Origin: Anomaloglossus baeobatrachus
Lineage: Eukaryota > Chordata > Amphibia > Anura > Aromobatidae
Length of the DNA stretch: 64,000 nt
Assembly (NCBI RefSeq): GCF_048569485.1
Contig: NC_134360.1
Location: forward strand, 183,074,796-183,138,795
Direction of reading: 5' to 3'
Under the pieces are notes generated by a model that saw nothing but the letters and a program-made list of their open reading frames with translations, had not been told where the DNA came from and made no database searches. The translations under genes were made by a program, and so were the position numbers. Shown here piece by piece: positions 34,595 to 45,495 of the stretch (position 1 is its first letter; each line of letters opens with the position of its first letter).

Positions 34595-35560
34595 ATGGCG
34601 GACGTTGTAGCCACCGTGCGGAGACGCGAGGAGGAAGCGGAGAAAGGGAGGGTGAGTGACCCACGTCCCGATGCCCTTGAGGGGCCGGTCATCGCGGCTG
34701 TGGGGCCCGGTCCAAGCCCTCTCCCTTCGCTGCCTCCCTCGCCACCCGTCCCGGAGGCCGTGACCCCGCCACTAGGCCTGCTACCACCGCAACCGGTAGC
34801 AGTACCCAGCGTCCCCGCCCAAGCGGGCCAACCTGTAGCCGGAGCCCGCAGCCAGTCAGCGGTGTTGCCGTGGAAGACTCCGAAGACCGAACCGGAGGCA
34901 TCCCCTGAGAAACTCCCCGAGCCGGAGCCGAAGACCCGTTCCGAGCCGAAGGCCCGGCAGCGGAAAGCCCCTATGCCCATCCCCCACACCTCGGCTGAGG
35001 TAGCGCCGGGTTGCTGCTGCAAGGCAGCGCCCAAGGCCATGACACCGCGGGATACGCTGCCCACCTTCCTGACAGTGGGTAACGTGCTGGATGTCCCGCG
35101 GGGCTCAACCCGTGCGCCGGCGCTGGCAGCAGCGCCGTACTGGGATAGGGAGCAGGTACCGCTGGGCCTGGAGATCGCCGAGAGGGAAAGGAAGAAGGCC
35201 GAGCTGGTGGCCAGAGCGATCCGGGAGAAGGAGAATCTCCGGCAAGCGACATTCCGTGACCGGGGACCGCTGCACGAGGGACAGGTGAGGCGGTTTGATG
35301 TCCGCCGGGGCTACGGGTTCATCTACGAGCCAGGCCTGGAGGCCGAGGTGTTTGTAGCCCGGCGGGATGTGCATGCTCACCTGCCCGAAGAACATCCCGG
35401 CCGTAACCTGATGCCGGGAGATATTGTGCACTATACCCGGCACTTTGGGGAGCGAGGGTGGTTTGCGCTGGACGTTAACCTTAGGAGGGGCCCGGAGGCC
35501 CGAGCGAGCGCAGACCTCTACCCCTTGCCAGCAGCCCCAGCGCTTGACAGACCGGAGTAG
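34595..35560 (+). CDS. LTR-element cold-shock-domain protein frame (copy B)
   Basis: 321 open codons, homologous over their whole length to the C-terminal three quarters of the copy A protein: MADVVATVRRREEEAE, a proline-rich charged linker, conserved blocks (IPHTSAEVAPGCCCKAAP, APALAAAPYWDRE), an ERERKKAELVARAIREKE helix, and a cold-shock domain at residues about 229-296 (GQVRRFDVRRGYGFIYEP, EVFVARRDVHAHL, MPGDIVHYTRHFGERGWFAL). RNP1- and RNP2-like motifs are plain. The conserved order in two copies of distinct LTR subfamilies suggests the protein matters to the element. The listed span is the open part only. Confidence 0.7.
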   Translation: MADVVATVRRREEEAEKGRVSDPRPDALEGPVIAAVGPGPSPLPSLPPSPPVPEAVTPPLGLLPPQPVAVPSVPAQAGQPVAGARSQSAVLPWKTPKTEPEASPEKLPEPEPKTRSEPKARQRKAPMPIPHTSAEVAPGCCCKAAPKAMTPRDTLPTFLTVGNVLDVPRGSTRAPALAAAPYWDREQVPLGLEIAERERKKAELVARAIREKENLRQATFRDRGPLHEGQVRRFDVRRGYGFIYEPGLEAEVFVARRDVHAHLPEEHPGRNLMPGDIVHYTRHFGERGWFALDVNLRRGPEARASADLYPLPAAPALDRPE

Positions 35561-36205
35561 GGCAATGGATGCCCGCAGCACCGTCCCCGTTGGGACCATC
35601 ATTGAAGTTGTTGTTTGAAAAAGTTCTGCAAATGATAAGTGAAAATGATCCGAAGTTCACCTGATTGTCTGCAGTGATTAGAACCGGCAGGAGCTGGCAC
35701 CGTTGTCCCCGTGGGGACCGTTTAAGTTATGCATGGGAACTATCCATGGACAAGCCCGTGAACTTGCAGGGCACCACAAACGTTGAGTGGCTTGTAAATA
35801 TGTTGGTTACCGTTACCGTTTCCGCAATACCGTCTCCGGAGAGGCAGGTTGGAGGGAGGGCCCTGAGCAGAGCAGGCCAGGGCCCAGCCACCAAAGGAAC
35901 CGGTGGCCACCCTCTGGAGGGGAAGGACAGATCCCGCTCGGGTAACTTGTGCTGGACTGTGGGTCAAGGGGTGCTGCCTGGGTTTTAGGGGCAGCATCAG
36001 GGCCAGGTTGCTTGGGTGGGAGAGAGCGGAAACCGTGACCGTATACCGTTGCAACGTTTAAGTAAATGTGCCTCCCGTCTTGGGAAGAGTTTTGATTAAA
36101 AATGTTATTTATGTTTTGCTTAACCCTGTTATCCCCTTTTTACAGAAAAATAAAACCGGTGTAGGACGGCAGCCCGCGGACGGTCTGCATTTTGCTAAGG
36201 GGGAA
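35561..36205 (+). other. 3' non-coding interior of copy B
   Basis: Related to 17395-18051; contains AATAAA at about 36149 and ends in the purine tract before the LTR. Confidence 0.55.
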
Positions 36206-37490
36206 TGTGTCGCCCTGGGCAAGCCAGGGGACACAGGTCACAACACCACCACACCCCACACTCCAGGTAGGCACATCACAGCTAACCACAAATCCTTGTT
36301 GCCTTCCTCCAGAGGTTGATGATGCACACCAGGGGGTGGGCCAGGCGGTTGGCTCCGCCCACCAAGGAGCTCACAACACTGGAGGCAGGAAGTAACCAGG
36401 CAGTCCAGCTAGGGACATGAAAGAGTGAACAGCAGATTAGCCCAGTCAGGGCAAGAGTAAACAACAGAGAAGAGCTCAGGGAGAGCTTGAGAGAGGAGTC
36501 CAGGAGGAGGAAGTGGAGGAGTTAAGGAAAGAAAGTAGAAAAGGAGGAAAAAGCAAGTAAAGTAACAGAAGAGAAAGACAGCCTGAAGGGTCCAGCTTTG
36601 TGAGGGCCAGAACAGCAAGGTCAGCAACGGCGGTGACTGTCTGGAGGGGGACCGTTTGGAAGTTCCTGGAAGGACCCCGTTGGCTGTGTGCCCGGTGGTC
36701 TGGAGCAGTGTTCCGAAGGACAGTCAGCACCAGGGCAGGGGCCTCTCGGACCCCGGCAAGGCTAGGAGTCGCCAAATTTGCCAAATCCGTCAGTGACGGG
36801 GACGCAGATCCCCCAACAACCAAGTCCCGATTGACGGCAACAGCCCGACCATTACCGGGGAGACACCGCCACCGCCAGGGCACAAGTTTCCCCAGGGCCA
36901 GCGCCTGCGGGCAAAGTGTAGAGCTCCTCCGGCCCAGATTGCAGTCGGGGAGCGGGTAACCGGAGGGAATCCACCGCTACCATCAGACAACACAGGTGCA
37001 AGGAAGAGGGACATCACCGTCACCTACTGGGAGTGCAGGTGCAGCCGTCTGTGGGACCGTCCTACCAGCCGTTGGTTTACCGTACAGACTGTGTCCGTGT
37101 GTCAGGCTGAGTGAGTACCATAGTGCCGCAAGGCACAGCGCTGCCCCCGCGTCCCTGCGCCCTCCAGGCCCTACACTTCACATCTCATCACCGGGCCCCG
37201 GGATCACCAACCCCTACCCACGGAGGGGCAACACAACACCTGGCTGCTCCGCATCACCATCCCCGGGACCCCCACACTGAGCAGCGGTGGTGCAATCACC
37301 ACAACCGTGGGTGGCGTCACGAACTATAACAATCCCCACACCCAAACACCCCCTTTCACTCACGGGCGAGGAGTGTCGCTCGAGAAACCCCGGGATCCGG
37401 CCCCACAGCTCGAGCCACCAGGAGCAGCTGCCGGACCCGAGCAGAAGGGGTGAGCGCGGTGTGCTGACACCCTCCTCCCCGCCCGCGACA
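36206..37490 (+). repeat. 3' LTR of copy B
   Basis: Nearly identical to 32877-34161. Confidence 0.9.
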
Positions 37491-37494
37491 TTTC

Positions 37495-38145
37495 CATGTC
37501 ACAGCAAAGTTCTCAATGGTGCCTCTGCAGAATGCGGACCTCTAGGCACTACAGCTACCAAGACTTCTCTATTTTCATCTTCTCCGTCACCCATCCCCCC
37601 CACACTGGCAGCCTGTTTACTTCCATTGACTTTATTCCTTTAATGAATAATCATTTAAGAATGTAAAGTTGCCTTTGTCATATATTCATTTGTGCTCCAA
37701 AATTTTTAGGTATAATTAACAAAACTGCAATAATAAATTATAGGACAAGCCACTGTTAATGCAAAATAAAGAAAAAGCAAAAGCAAAATGAGCCAACCAC
37801 TAGCTATAAATAGAAAATCAATGCAGAACCAATCAGCATCCTCTTACTGAATATATATAATTAACAGGTCAATTTAACTTGAAAAAGTACAGGCGTCATA
37901 TGTAAATAATGCTGTAATCTGATGCACGTTCATTACCAAGAAGTGGACCAAAGTTCATCTTGGTGCTACTTTATGGAACGTGCTCAACAGAATGCTCAGA
38001 ATTACTATTTGCTTTGGGCATGATTATCTTTGAATATTTCTATTATTACATTTTAATTGATGTTTTCGTGTATTCTATAAAATCTATGACAGTTTTGAAC
38101 TAACAACCTCATGTCCTGATAATTAGCTTATGGCACTCCAAAAAG
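37495..38145. other. No feature recognised
   Basis: AT-rich sequence with no convincing frame. 38100-38150 shares words with 56480-56520 (AACCTCATGTCCT, GGCACTCCAAA) in inverted orientation. Confidence 0.4.
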
Positions 38146-38149
38146 GTAT

Positions 38150-38843
38150 AATTTATACACATTATATTGGGCATCAATGGATGACCAAATCAAAGGAGTG
38201 ACGCCATTTTCCAATAAAAAACAATCTTTATTTAAACATGTATTAAAAATATTTTAGCATAAGGATACCGAATGAAAGAGAGACACAGGCAGGAACAATG
38301 ATTAAATCACTATGTTAATCAAACCTCAATAGGTGGGATATATTACATCAAAAAACAGGTGAATTTAGATATATTTTACAGCCAAATATCACATGTTTAG
38401 TGGACCAAAAGCAGACTCTACGATTCTAACTGCGTTTTTATCAATATTGCAAATATTCTCTAATGCACAATTCCCCCATAGATAATTTATACTCATAAGA
38501 ATAAATAAATAAAAGAGTATATGGGGTCCCTTGAGCAAGAAAATAATTCAAAAATGCAGTATAACTTTCAAGTGAACATACACAGTGGTTACCGCCGAGC
38601 CTGCATGCATCCATAAACACTGAGACTCATTAGAAGTAGGCTGACGCCCAACATAATGGTATCACAAGGATATCACAAAAGTACATCACCTGAGTAGTAG
38701 TGCCCTGCTGTGACCCTCACACTTGGTATCCTTATGCTAAAATATTTTTAATACATGTTTAAATAAAGATTGTTTTTTATTGGAAAATGGCGTCACTCCT
38801 TTGATTTGGTCATCCATTAATGCCCAATATAATGTGTATAAAC
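38150..38843. repeat. Fold-back element with about 120-bp near-identical arms
   Basis: Arms 38150-38272 and 38725-38843 share, inverted, GGAGTGACGCCATTTTCCAA and TTTAGCATAAGGATACC. The interior corresponds, inverted, to 55690-56260. The same arm sequence occurs once, singly, at 56345-56465. Likely a rearranged copy of that dispersed element. Confidence 0.65.
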
Positions 38844-38897
38844 AGTTTTGAACTGTAGTAGATATATTATAAATATGTTTATATTATATAGTATTAA

Positions 38898-39302
38898 AGC
38901 ACCACTCCAGTGGTTTTTTTTAGCACTGGATTGGTTCTTCTAATCTAAGGTCCCCAATTAGAGTATTATACTCACCTGCTGCCGTCTTCACCTTTTATCA
39001 GAACCGCTCCAGTTGTGATGTCAACTTCTGACTGGCTGGAAGTCAGAAATAACGGTCACAAGCACTCAATGTAAATCTATGAGAGTGAGAACGAGGCTCT
39101 CATAGACTTGCATTGAAAAATGACCTCCGGCTCACTCCAGCAAACGCTGGAGCCATCCGGCAGGTCATGAACTGCTGAAGACCAACAGAGCAGTGGTGAT
39201 AGAAGATAAAGACGGCAGCTGGTGAGTATAATACTCAGGTCAAAGACCTTAGATTAGAAGCACCACTCCAATGTTGCAATAAAATAAAAATGAAGTGGTA
39301 CT
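38898..39302. mobile_element. MITE with TTAA target duplication
   Basis: Ends AGCACCACTCCAGTGG and AGTGGTACT (inverted), flanked by TTAA (38894-38897 and 39303-39306). The interior has matching arms (GAGTATAATACTC words near 38963 and 39224). The TTAA habit points to piggyBac or Kolobok. No coding capacity. Confidence 0.65.
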
Positions 39303-39306
39303 TTAA

Positions 39307-40105
39307 AATATTATAAAATAACTTGATCATAATCAGACTTTATTGAAATTCAAAAATTACTTTCCTTCAATATTTGATTTGGAAGGTCTCACCTCCAATG
39401 ATCAGATTTAGGAGTTTTCGGCTCTCTCACATCACCATATAACTCGGACTATTGCTAACCAATGTTTTATCAGATAGCACTCAGTCCAATGTTACACTAT
39501 GCGGTAGAGAGATTTAACATGAGAAAAAAGTGCAGCATGCTGTGATTTGTAGGGTAAATCGGATGGCGTGCATCTATTCTGGTCTATGGGTACCTGGAAA
39601 TCACAGGACTGCATATTTGTTCTCTGTCTTCTCAGGACAGAGTGCTCTCACTAAGCTGACACTCTGATCAAACTCGGATCTGAGTTTTATTTGGCGTGTC
39701 ATTAACATAATCAAACCTATTTTCTTGCATGATAGGATCAACGGTCATTCGACACCGGCCTTTCAGTCAGACTGAGTTGCTGTGCATCAGCCTCATTATA
39801 TTAAAGAGGACCTGTCACTTGTACAAAAAAATAGCAGTTTTTGCTCTTATTGTATTCTTACTGGTAATAGGCAGACTCACAGATAACCAGGACCAGCGGA
39901 TCTAACCGGATTAAAAAAAAAAAAATCCAGTTCCGCCCGGGACTGATGCCAGATAACTGGTCAGTGACAGGTTCCTATATAAGTCTATGGGGACCAGTAT
40001 CCGGCACATAAAAATCATGGTAGAAGGGATAGAGGAATTGGAGCAATACGTCATACTTACCAAGTCTCCGGCGCAGCTATAACTGCTCCCGCATTCTTCT
40101 TTCAG
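39307..40105. other. No gene; partial TTAA-type MITE at 39800
   Basis: TTAAAGAGGACCTGTCAC at about 39802 looks like one end of a TTAA MITE; the partner end is missing, perhaps displaced by the LINE that follows. Confidence 0.4.
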
Positions 40106-41078
40106 GGCTGCTCATTATTGCTCAACAATATTTATTTATTTATTAATGACCTTGTGGATGAGATTGATAGTAAAGTGTCAGTCTTTGCTGATGACACCAA
40201 ACTATGTAGGATATTAAAAACTGACCTTGATAGTACAATATTACAAAAAGATCTGGATAAGATGTCAGAATGGGCAGATACTTGGCAAATGAGATTTAAT
40301 GTTGATAAATGTAAAGTAATACACCTAGGACGGAGTAATACTATAAATGCATATACATTAAATGGAAGTAAACTCGGGACTACAGAACAGGAGAAGGACT
40401 TGGGTATTCTCATTACAAATAAGCTGAGCAGCAGCACTCAATGTCAAGCAGCAGCTGCTAAAGCAAACAAGATTTTAGGGTGTATAAAAAGAGAGAGATT
40501 AGATCCTGTGATCCTAACGTATTGTTACCCCTCTTTAAATCACTTGTAAGGCCACATCTGGAATATGGGATCCAGTTTTAGGCTCCACATTTTAAAAAGG
40601 ACATTCTGAAGTTAGAGTCAGTTCAAAGGCGAGCAACTAGACTACTACAAGGAATGGAAGGCCTCCCATATGATGACAGGTTGAAAAAGATAGATATGTT
40701 TAGCTTAGACAAAAGACGTCTCAGAGGAGATCTCATTTATATGTATAAATACATGTGTGGTCAATATTTGTGGTCTTTCTTCCAAAGACAATGCTAAGGA
40801 CCCGGGGGCATTCCCTGTGAATGGAAGAAAAGAGATTCCGACAGCTAAATAGGAAAGGGTTCTTTACAATTAGAGCAGTCAGACTGTGGAATGCCGACCA
40901 CAAGAGGTAGTAATGGCAGATACTATAACAGCTTTTAAAAAAAGGGCTGGAAGATTTCCTCAGTACACAAAACATTGTTGGTTATAAATGACTTAGTGAC
41001 CAAATGTAGAACGGGTGGAGGAAGGTTGAACTAGATGGACCTCTGTCTTTTTTCAACCTAAGTAACTATGTAACTATG
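40106..41078 (+). mobile_element. 5'-truncated CR1/Rex-type LINE end
   Basis: Encodes the last part of a LINE reverse transcriptase and a 3' tail containing GGTTGAACTAGATGGAC and TTTTTTCAACCT, ending in TAACTATGTAACTATGT units. 5' truncation is usual for LINEs. No target duplication found. Confidence 0.75.
40118..40549 (+). pseudogene. LINE reverse transcriptase C-terminal fragment
   Basis: INDLVDEIDSKVSVFADDTK carries the catalytic FADD motif, followed by LQKDLDKMSEWADTWQMRFN, KCKVIHLGR and EKDLGILITNKLSSSTQC. All are typical of the CR1/L2/Rex group. A frame change after about 40500 moves the continuation ([32 protein letters not shown]) out of this frame, with stops further on. Dead copy. 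Confidence 0.8.
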
Positions 41079-41185
41079 TTTATTCACTGCTTCCCACACC
41101 CACCGACAGTCCTAGTGTCTGTGATGGGTTGTAGTCAGATGTGCCCCAGGCTGTGTGACAGCGTCTGCAAACAATCACAGACTTA

Positions 41186-41710
41186 TGCCGACGTCACACG
41201 GTACGATATATCGGGCGATATGTCGGCGGGGTCACGTCGTTAGTGACGCACATCCGGCATCGTTAGACATATCGTACCGTGTGACACCTAGGAACGACTG
41301 TGAATGAGCAAAAATAATCACCTTATCGTTGCTCGTTGACACGTCGTTCATTTCAAAAAGTCAGTCCTCCTTCTGTGCTCCGGTTGTTCATCGTTCCCGT
41401 GGCAGCACACATCGCTCCGTGTGACACCCCGGGAACGACGAACACAGCTTACCTGCGTCCCGCCAGCAATGCGGAAGAAAGGAGGTGGGCGGGATGTTAC
41501 GTCCCACTCATCTCCGCCCCTCCACTTCTATTGGGCGGCCGCTGTGTGACGTCGCTGTGACGCCAAACGTCCCTCCCCCTTCAGGAAGAGGATGTTCGCC
41601 GCCCACAGCAAGGTCGTCCGGAATGTAAGTACGTGTGACAGGGGATTAACGACTTTGTGCTCCACGGGCAACTAATTGCCCGTGACGCACAAACGACGGG
41701 GTCAGGTACG
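41186..41710. mobile_element. MITE fragment related to 4932-5189
   Basis: Left part CGACGTCACACGGTACGATA with an internal inverse (TATCGTACCGTGTGACACC) and the shared word TTAGTGACGCACATCCGGCA. The right end is not well preserved. Confidence 0.5.
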
Positions 41711-41739
41711 ATCTTCGGATCACTGTAGATTAGAGTAAA

Positions 41740-42335
41740 AATAAAAAAAACAGCGTGCGGTCCCCCCATATTATGATACCCAACACAGATAAAACCCATG
41801 GCTATAGGCTACAGCCCCCAGCCGTGCGCTTATGTTGGCAGTGTATCACAATAAGAGTAACCGTGTGCATAAATAGCTTGAAAAAAGAGTTGCGACCCCC
41901 TAATTTTGATACCCAGCTATGATAAAACCCAACAGCTGGGGGCTTGTATTCTCAAGCTAGGGAAACCCATGCTGTTCGGGCCCTCCCCCCCAGCCTAAAA
42001 ATAGCAGCCTGCAGCCACTCGGAATTGCCGCATCCACTAGATGCGACAGTCCCAACACTTTACCAGGCTCATCCCGATTGCCTTGGTGCTAAGGCATTCG
42101 GGGTAATAAGGGGTTAATGGCAGCCCACAGCTGCCAGTAAGCCCTAGATTAGTAATGGGAGGAGTCTATGAGACCCCCTCATGACTAATCTGTAAGTGAA
42201 CAGAAATAAACACAAACACCCAAAAAATCCTTTATTTCAAATAAAATACAAAAAACACCCTCTTTCACCTCTTTATTTACCCCCAAAACACCAAGGTCTA
42301 ATGTAATCCACACAAGGTCCCACGATGATTCATAT
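41740..42335 (+). repeat. Dispersed repeat family X, long copy
   Basis: Two CCCCATATTATGATACCC / CCCCTAATTTTGATACCC blocks, GGCTACAGCCCCCAGCCGTG, then GCCGCATCCACTAGATGCG and AATCCTTTATTTCAAATAAA. Best copy in the window of the family seen at 1350, 3380, 14240 (inverted) and 43000. Confidence 0.6.
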
Positions 42336-42337
42336 AT

Positions 42338-43430
42338 ACAGTGGGTGAAATAAGTATTTAACATGTCACCAATTTTGTAAGTAAATATATTTCTAAGAGT
42401 TTTGTTGACTTGAATTTCTAACCAGATGTCAGTAACAACCTATGCAATCCACACAGGGAAAGAAATCAAACCATAGATGTCCATATATTTAGTGATGTGT
42501 GATAATGAGAAATGCTCCAGAGAAAAAGTATTGAACAGATAAAAAAAGAGAGGTGCAAAAAAACATTGAAAGTCATGACACTAGGTTAAATTTATGAGGA
42601 ATTCTAAGGCAATTCTGCCACTTAGTGAAAAATTATATCAGCTGGTTGAAGTGATGGCTTATAAAAGGCTGTCTTATTACCATGGTGCTACACAAGAAAC
42701 AAATATCTCAAGATGGGTAGAACTAGTGAGCTGTATCAAGGCCTTGGCAACTTTGGGCTCACATAAAACTGGCCATTTTTGTGTGCTTAGTATCTCAATT
42801 TTTACATGTTTTTCATAGCAGTAATGCATGTCTATATTTATTGGTTCACATATCTTAGCACTACAGAGTGCAACTGTCTCCTTTTTGTGATTGGTTGCAG
42901 TCAGACTGCACCCCACCGGCACACCCTGTGTGAGTGCGTCTGTGATTGCTTGGAATCACACACGCTGTCTGCGTCCCTCCAGTGGTGTAAAAATAAATAC
43001 ATTTTAAAAATGGCTAGGGTCCCCCAATATTATTATACCTAGCGCAAATAAAGCAGGCTGCAGCCCTCAGCCGTGTGCTTATCTTGGCTGTGTATCAAAA
43101 TAAGAGTGACCCTATGCGGCTTTTTTGTAATTATTTAAATAATATTAAAAAATGGTGTGGGATCCCCCCTCAATTTTTGATATCTAGCCATGATAAAGCA
43201 GACAGCTGAGGGCTGGTTTTCTCAGGCTGTGTAGGTCCATGATTATTGGCTAAAACTTAAGCTGCCACACAACAGGATGATGATGAAACGAGGGAGGACA
43301 TTTCAGCTAGACAATGATCCCAAACATACAGCCAAGGAAACTCTCAATAGGTTTCAGAGAAAGCAAAAAAAGCTGCTGGAATGACCAAGCCAAACACCTG
43401 AACTTAATTCAATCGAAAAGTGTGCATGAG
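42338..43430 (+). mobile_element. Tc1-like element remnant interrupted by repeat sequence
   Basis: Left end ACAGTGGGTGAAATAAGTATT is a typical Tc1-type inverted-repeat start, followed by a HTH-region trace (AILPLSEKLYQLVEVMAYKRL is not convincing). At 43268-43400 the plus strand reads [19 protein letters not shown], containing the catalytic DNDPKHTAK motif, then stops. A family X copy (about 42790-43260) interrupts it. The right end is not seen. Confidence 0.6.
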
Positions 43431-43910
43431 ATTTCTGAATTTTTTTCCCATTTGAAAGGAGTAAGTTAACTAACATCCTCCACGCTCCAGGGCATTCCAT
43501 GAACTAGTGTCACTTATCAGTGCAAAGTAGGAGAACTGGTGTAGCTTGGTTAAAGGCAGTGGGTAAAATGGGTAAACTTTCCTCCTGGGAGCCCCAAGAT
43601 GGTGTAAGGAGATTTATAGACTATGCAATGCTCCTCTGGGAATCTAAGTATGTGAATAGCCTCTACAGAGAGTAAGAGGACAGGAGCTCCGGGGCCACTT
43701 TTTGGAATGAGCTTTCTATTCCATGTCTGATGAAGGGATCTAAGAAACAATATTTTTACATAATTTCTTGTATATTAGCCACTAAAATGTATCATATCTA
43801 CAAGATTATTATATTAGTATGATGTTTCTTGTATTTAGAGCAATAAAACTTTCACCTGTCCAGGTCTGGTTTTAAGTGATTTGCAAAGTTATTTTTTTTT
43901 TTTTGGGTGA
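43431..43910. other. No gene recognised
   Basis: Includes CTGATGAAGGGATCTAAGAAAC and an AATAAAACTTTCACCTGTCC word near 43840 that look like the tail of an older element. No frame. Confidence 0.4.
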
Positions 43911-44726
43911 GTGGGGAGTAGAGTTGAGCGCGGTTCTAGGTTCGCGGTTCTCCAGTTCGTGGCTCGAGTGATTTTGGGGCCTGTTCTAGATCGAACTAGA
44001 ACTCGAGCTTTTTTGCAAAAGCTCGATAGTTCTAGATACGTTCGAGAACGGTTCTAGCAGCAAAAAAAAACAGCTAATTCCTAGCTGGCTTTCCGCTGTA
44101 ATAGTGTAAGTCACTCTGTGACTCACACTATTATGAAATTTCAGTGTATAGTGTGCGTGAACAGCGCCTTCAGATCACTGCTGTATGGATAATGGCGATC
44201 GCCATTTTTTTTTTCCTTGTCTTCCTTCCCTAAGCGCGCGCGTGTAGTGGGGAGGGCCATTATGTCAGCCAATCCCAGACACACACACAGCTAAGTGGAC
44301 TTTTAGCCAGAGAAGCAACGGCATGTGTGATAGGATGTCCATGTCACATGTCCCTGCATTATAAAAACGAGTATCTGCCCGTCCGGACGCCATTATCTCT
44401 TCTGCGTCCTTGGTGTCAGACATCACTGGCGCAGCTCCGTCCTGAGTCCTATCGCCGATACTGCTGTATGCGCTCCATACACAGCGCTGGACAGCTTAGG
44501 GAGAGCACTTTCTATCAGTCCTTTTAAGGGCTCGTACCGGCAGGGTCAGAGCCATAGGTAACAGGTCCTGAAAACAGAGACAGCGTCTGTGTAGCTAAGG
44601 TCAGGGATTTCCTCGCTGCATTTACCCATTAGGAGGTAATAGAAAGGCAGGCTTCCTTTCCTCTACCCAGAGCCCCACAATCCTGGCACTGTACCCTCCT
44701 GTCCTCTGCACACTCCAACTCCTTCG

Positions 44727-45322
44727 TATGCCTGCATTGCACACTCAAACTGATAGTTACTAAGCCATTATACTAGCAAACACTGAGTGTACCTAGTGGC
44801 ATCCTAAACGTGGCTGTTGGACTTCTGTATAGTCCCAGTAGTGCACAGATATTTGCAGCACGTCTGCCTGCATTGCACACTCAAACTGATAGTTACTAAG
44901 CCATTATACTAGCAAACACTGAGTGTACCTAGTGGCATCCTAAACGTGGCTGTTGGACTTCTGTATAGTCCCAGTAGTGCACAGATATTTGCAGCACGTC
45001 TGCCTGCATTGCACACTCCAACTCATTATAACTAAGCCATTATACTAGCAAACACTGAGTGTACCTAGTGTCATCCTAAACGTGGCTATTGGACTTCTGT
45101 ATAGTCCCACTAGTGCAAAGATATTTGCAGCACGTCTGCCTGCATTGCACACTCCAACTCATTATAACTAAGCCATTATACTAGCAAACACTGAGTGTAC
45201 CTAGTGGCATCCTAAACGTGGCTATTGGACTTCTGTATAGTCCCACTAGTGCAAAGATATTTGCAGCACGTCTGCCTGCATTGCACACTCCAACTCATTA
45301 TAACTAAGCCATTATACTAGCA
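44727..45322 (+). repeat. 136-bp tandem array, about 4.4 units, upstream of the hAT transposase
   Basis: The word CCTGCATTGCACACTC recurs at 44731, 44867, 45003, 45139 and 45275, exactly 136 bp apart. Units are nearly identical and include GTGGCATCCTAAACGTGGCT and AGTCCCA(G/C)TAGTGCA. It sits in the 5' region of the transposon, possibly with promoter or protein-binding function. Confidence 0.92.
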
Positions 45323-45495
45323 ATTTATGCTGCCAGTTTAAGGGCCGTAGTTGCATTGTCAGGGATATTTATTCTTTATTATTCTGCTGTTAATAAAGCT
45401 AGACCACCGCTGCAATCTACACCACCTCTCAATTTTTACTACCACATTTTCAGTGCACAATCTTGTCGCAATCAACATGAGTGGCAAAATGACAG

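Larger units (their letters stand above)
32877..37490 (+). mobile_element. Non-autonomous LTR element (copy B) with cold-shock-domain frame
   Basis: Fossil LTR element. LTRs of 1285 bp each (32877-34161 and 36206-37490), TG...CA ends, perfect 4-bp duplication TTTC (32873-32876 and 37491-37494). The purine tract GGGGGAA abuts the 3' LTR. By eye the two LTRs differ at about seven positions, about 0.5 percent, so this is a young insertion, perhaps a few million years at most if rates are ordinary. The interior has the same plan as copy A: primer-site region, TATA box, cold-shock frame, 3' non-coding part; no gag or pol. The coding part appears to carry about one break. Confidence 0.88.

Noticed and set aside
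44727-45322. CRISPR-like regularly spaced repeat
   Set aside because: Units are 136 bp and fully repeated with no unique spacers; a tandem array inside a eukaryotic transposon.
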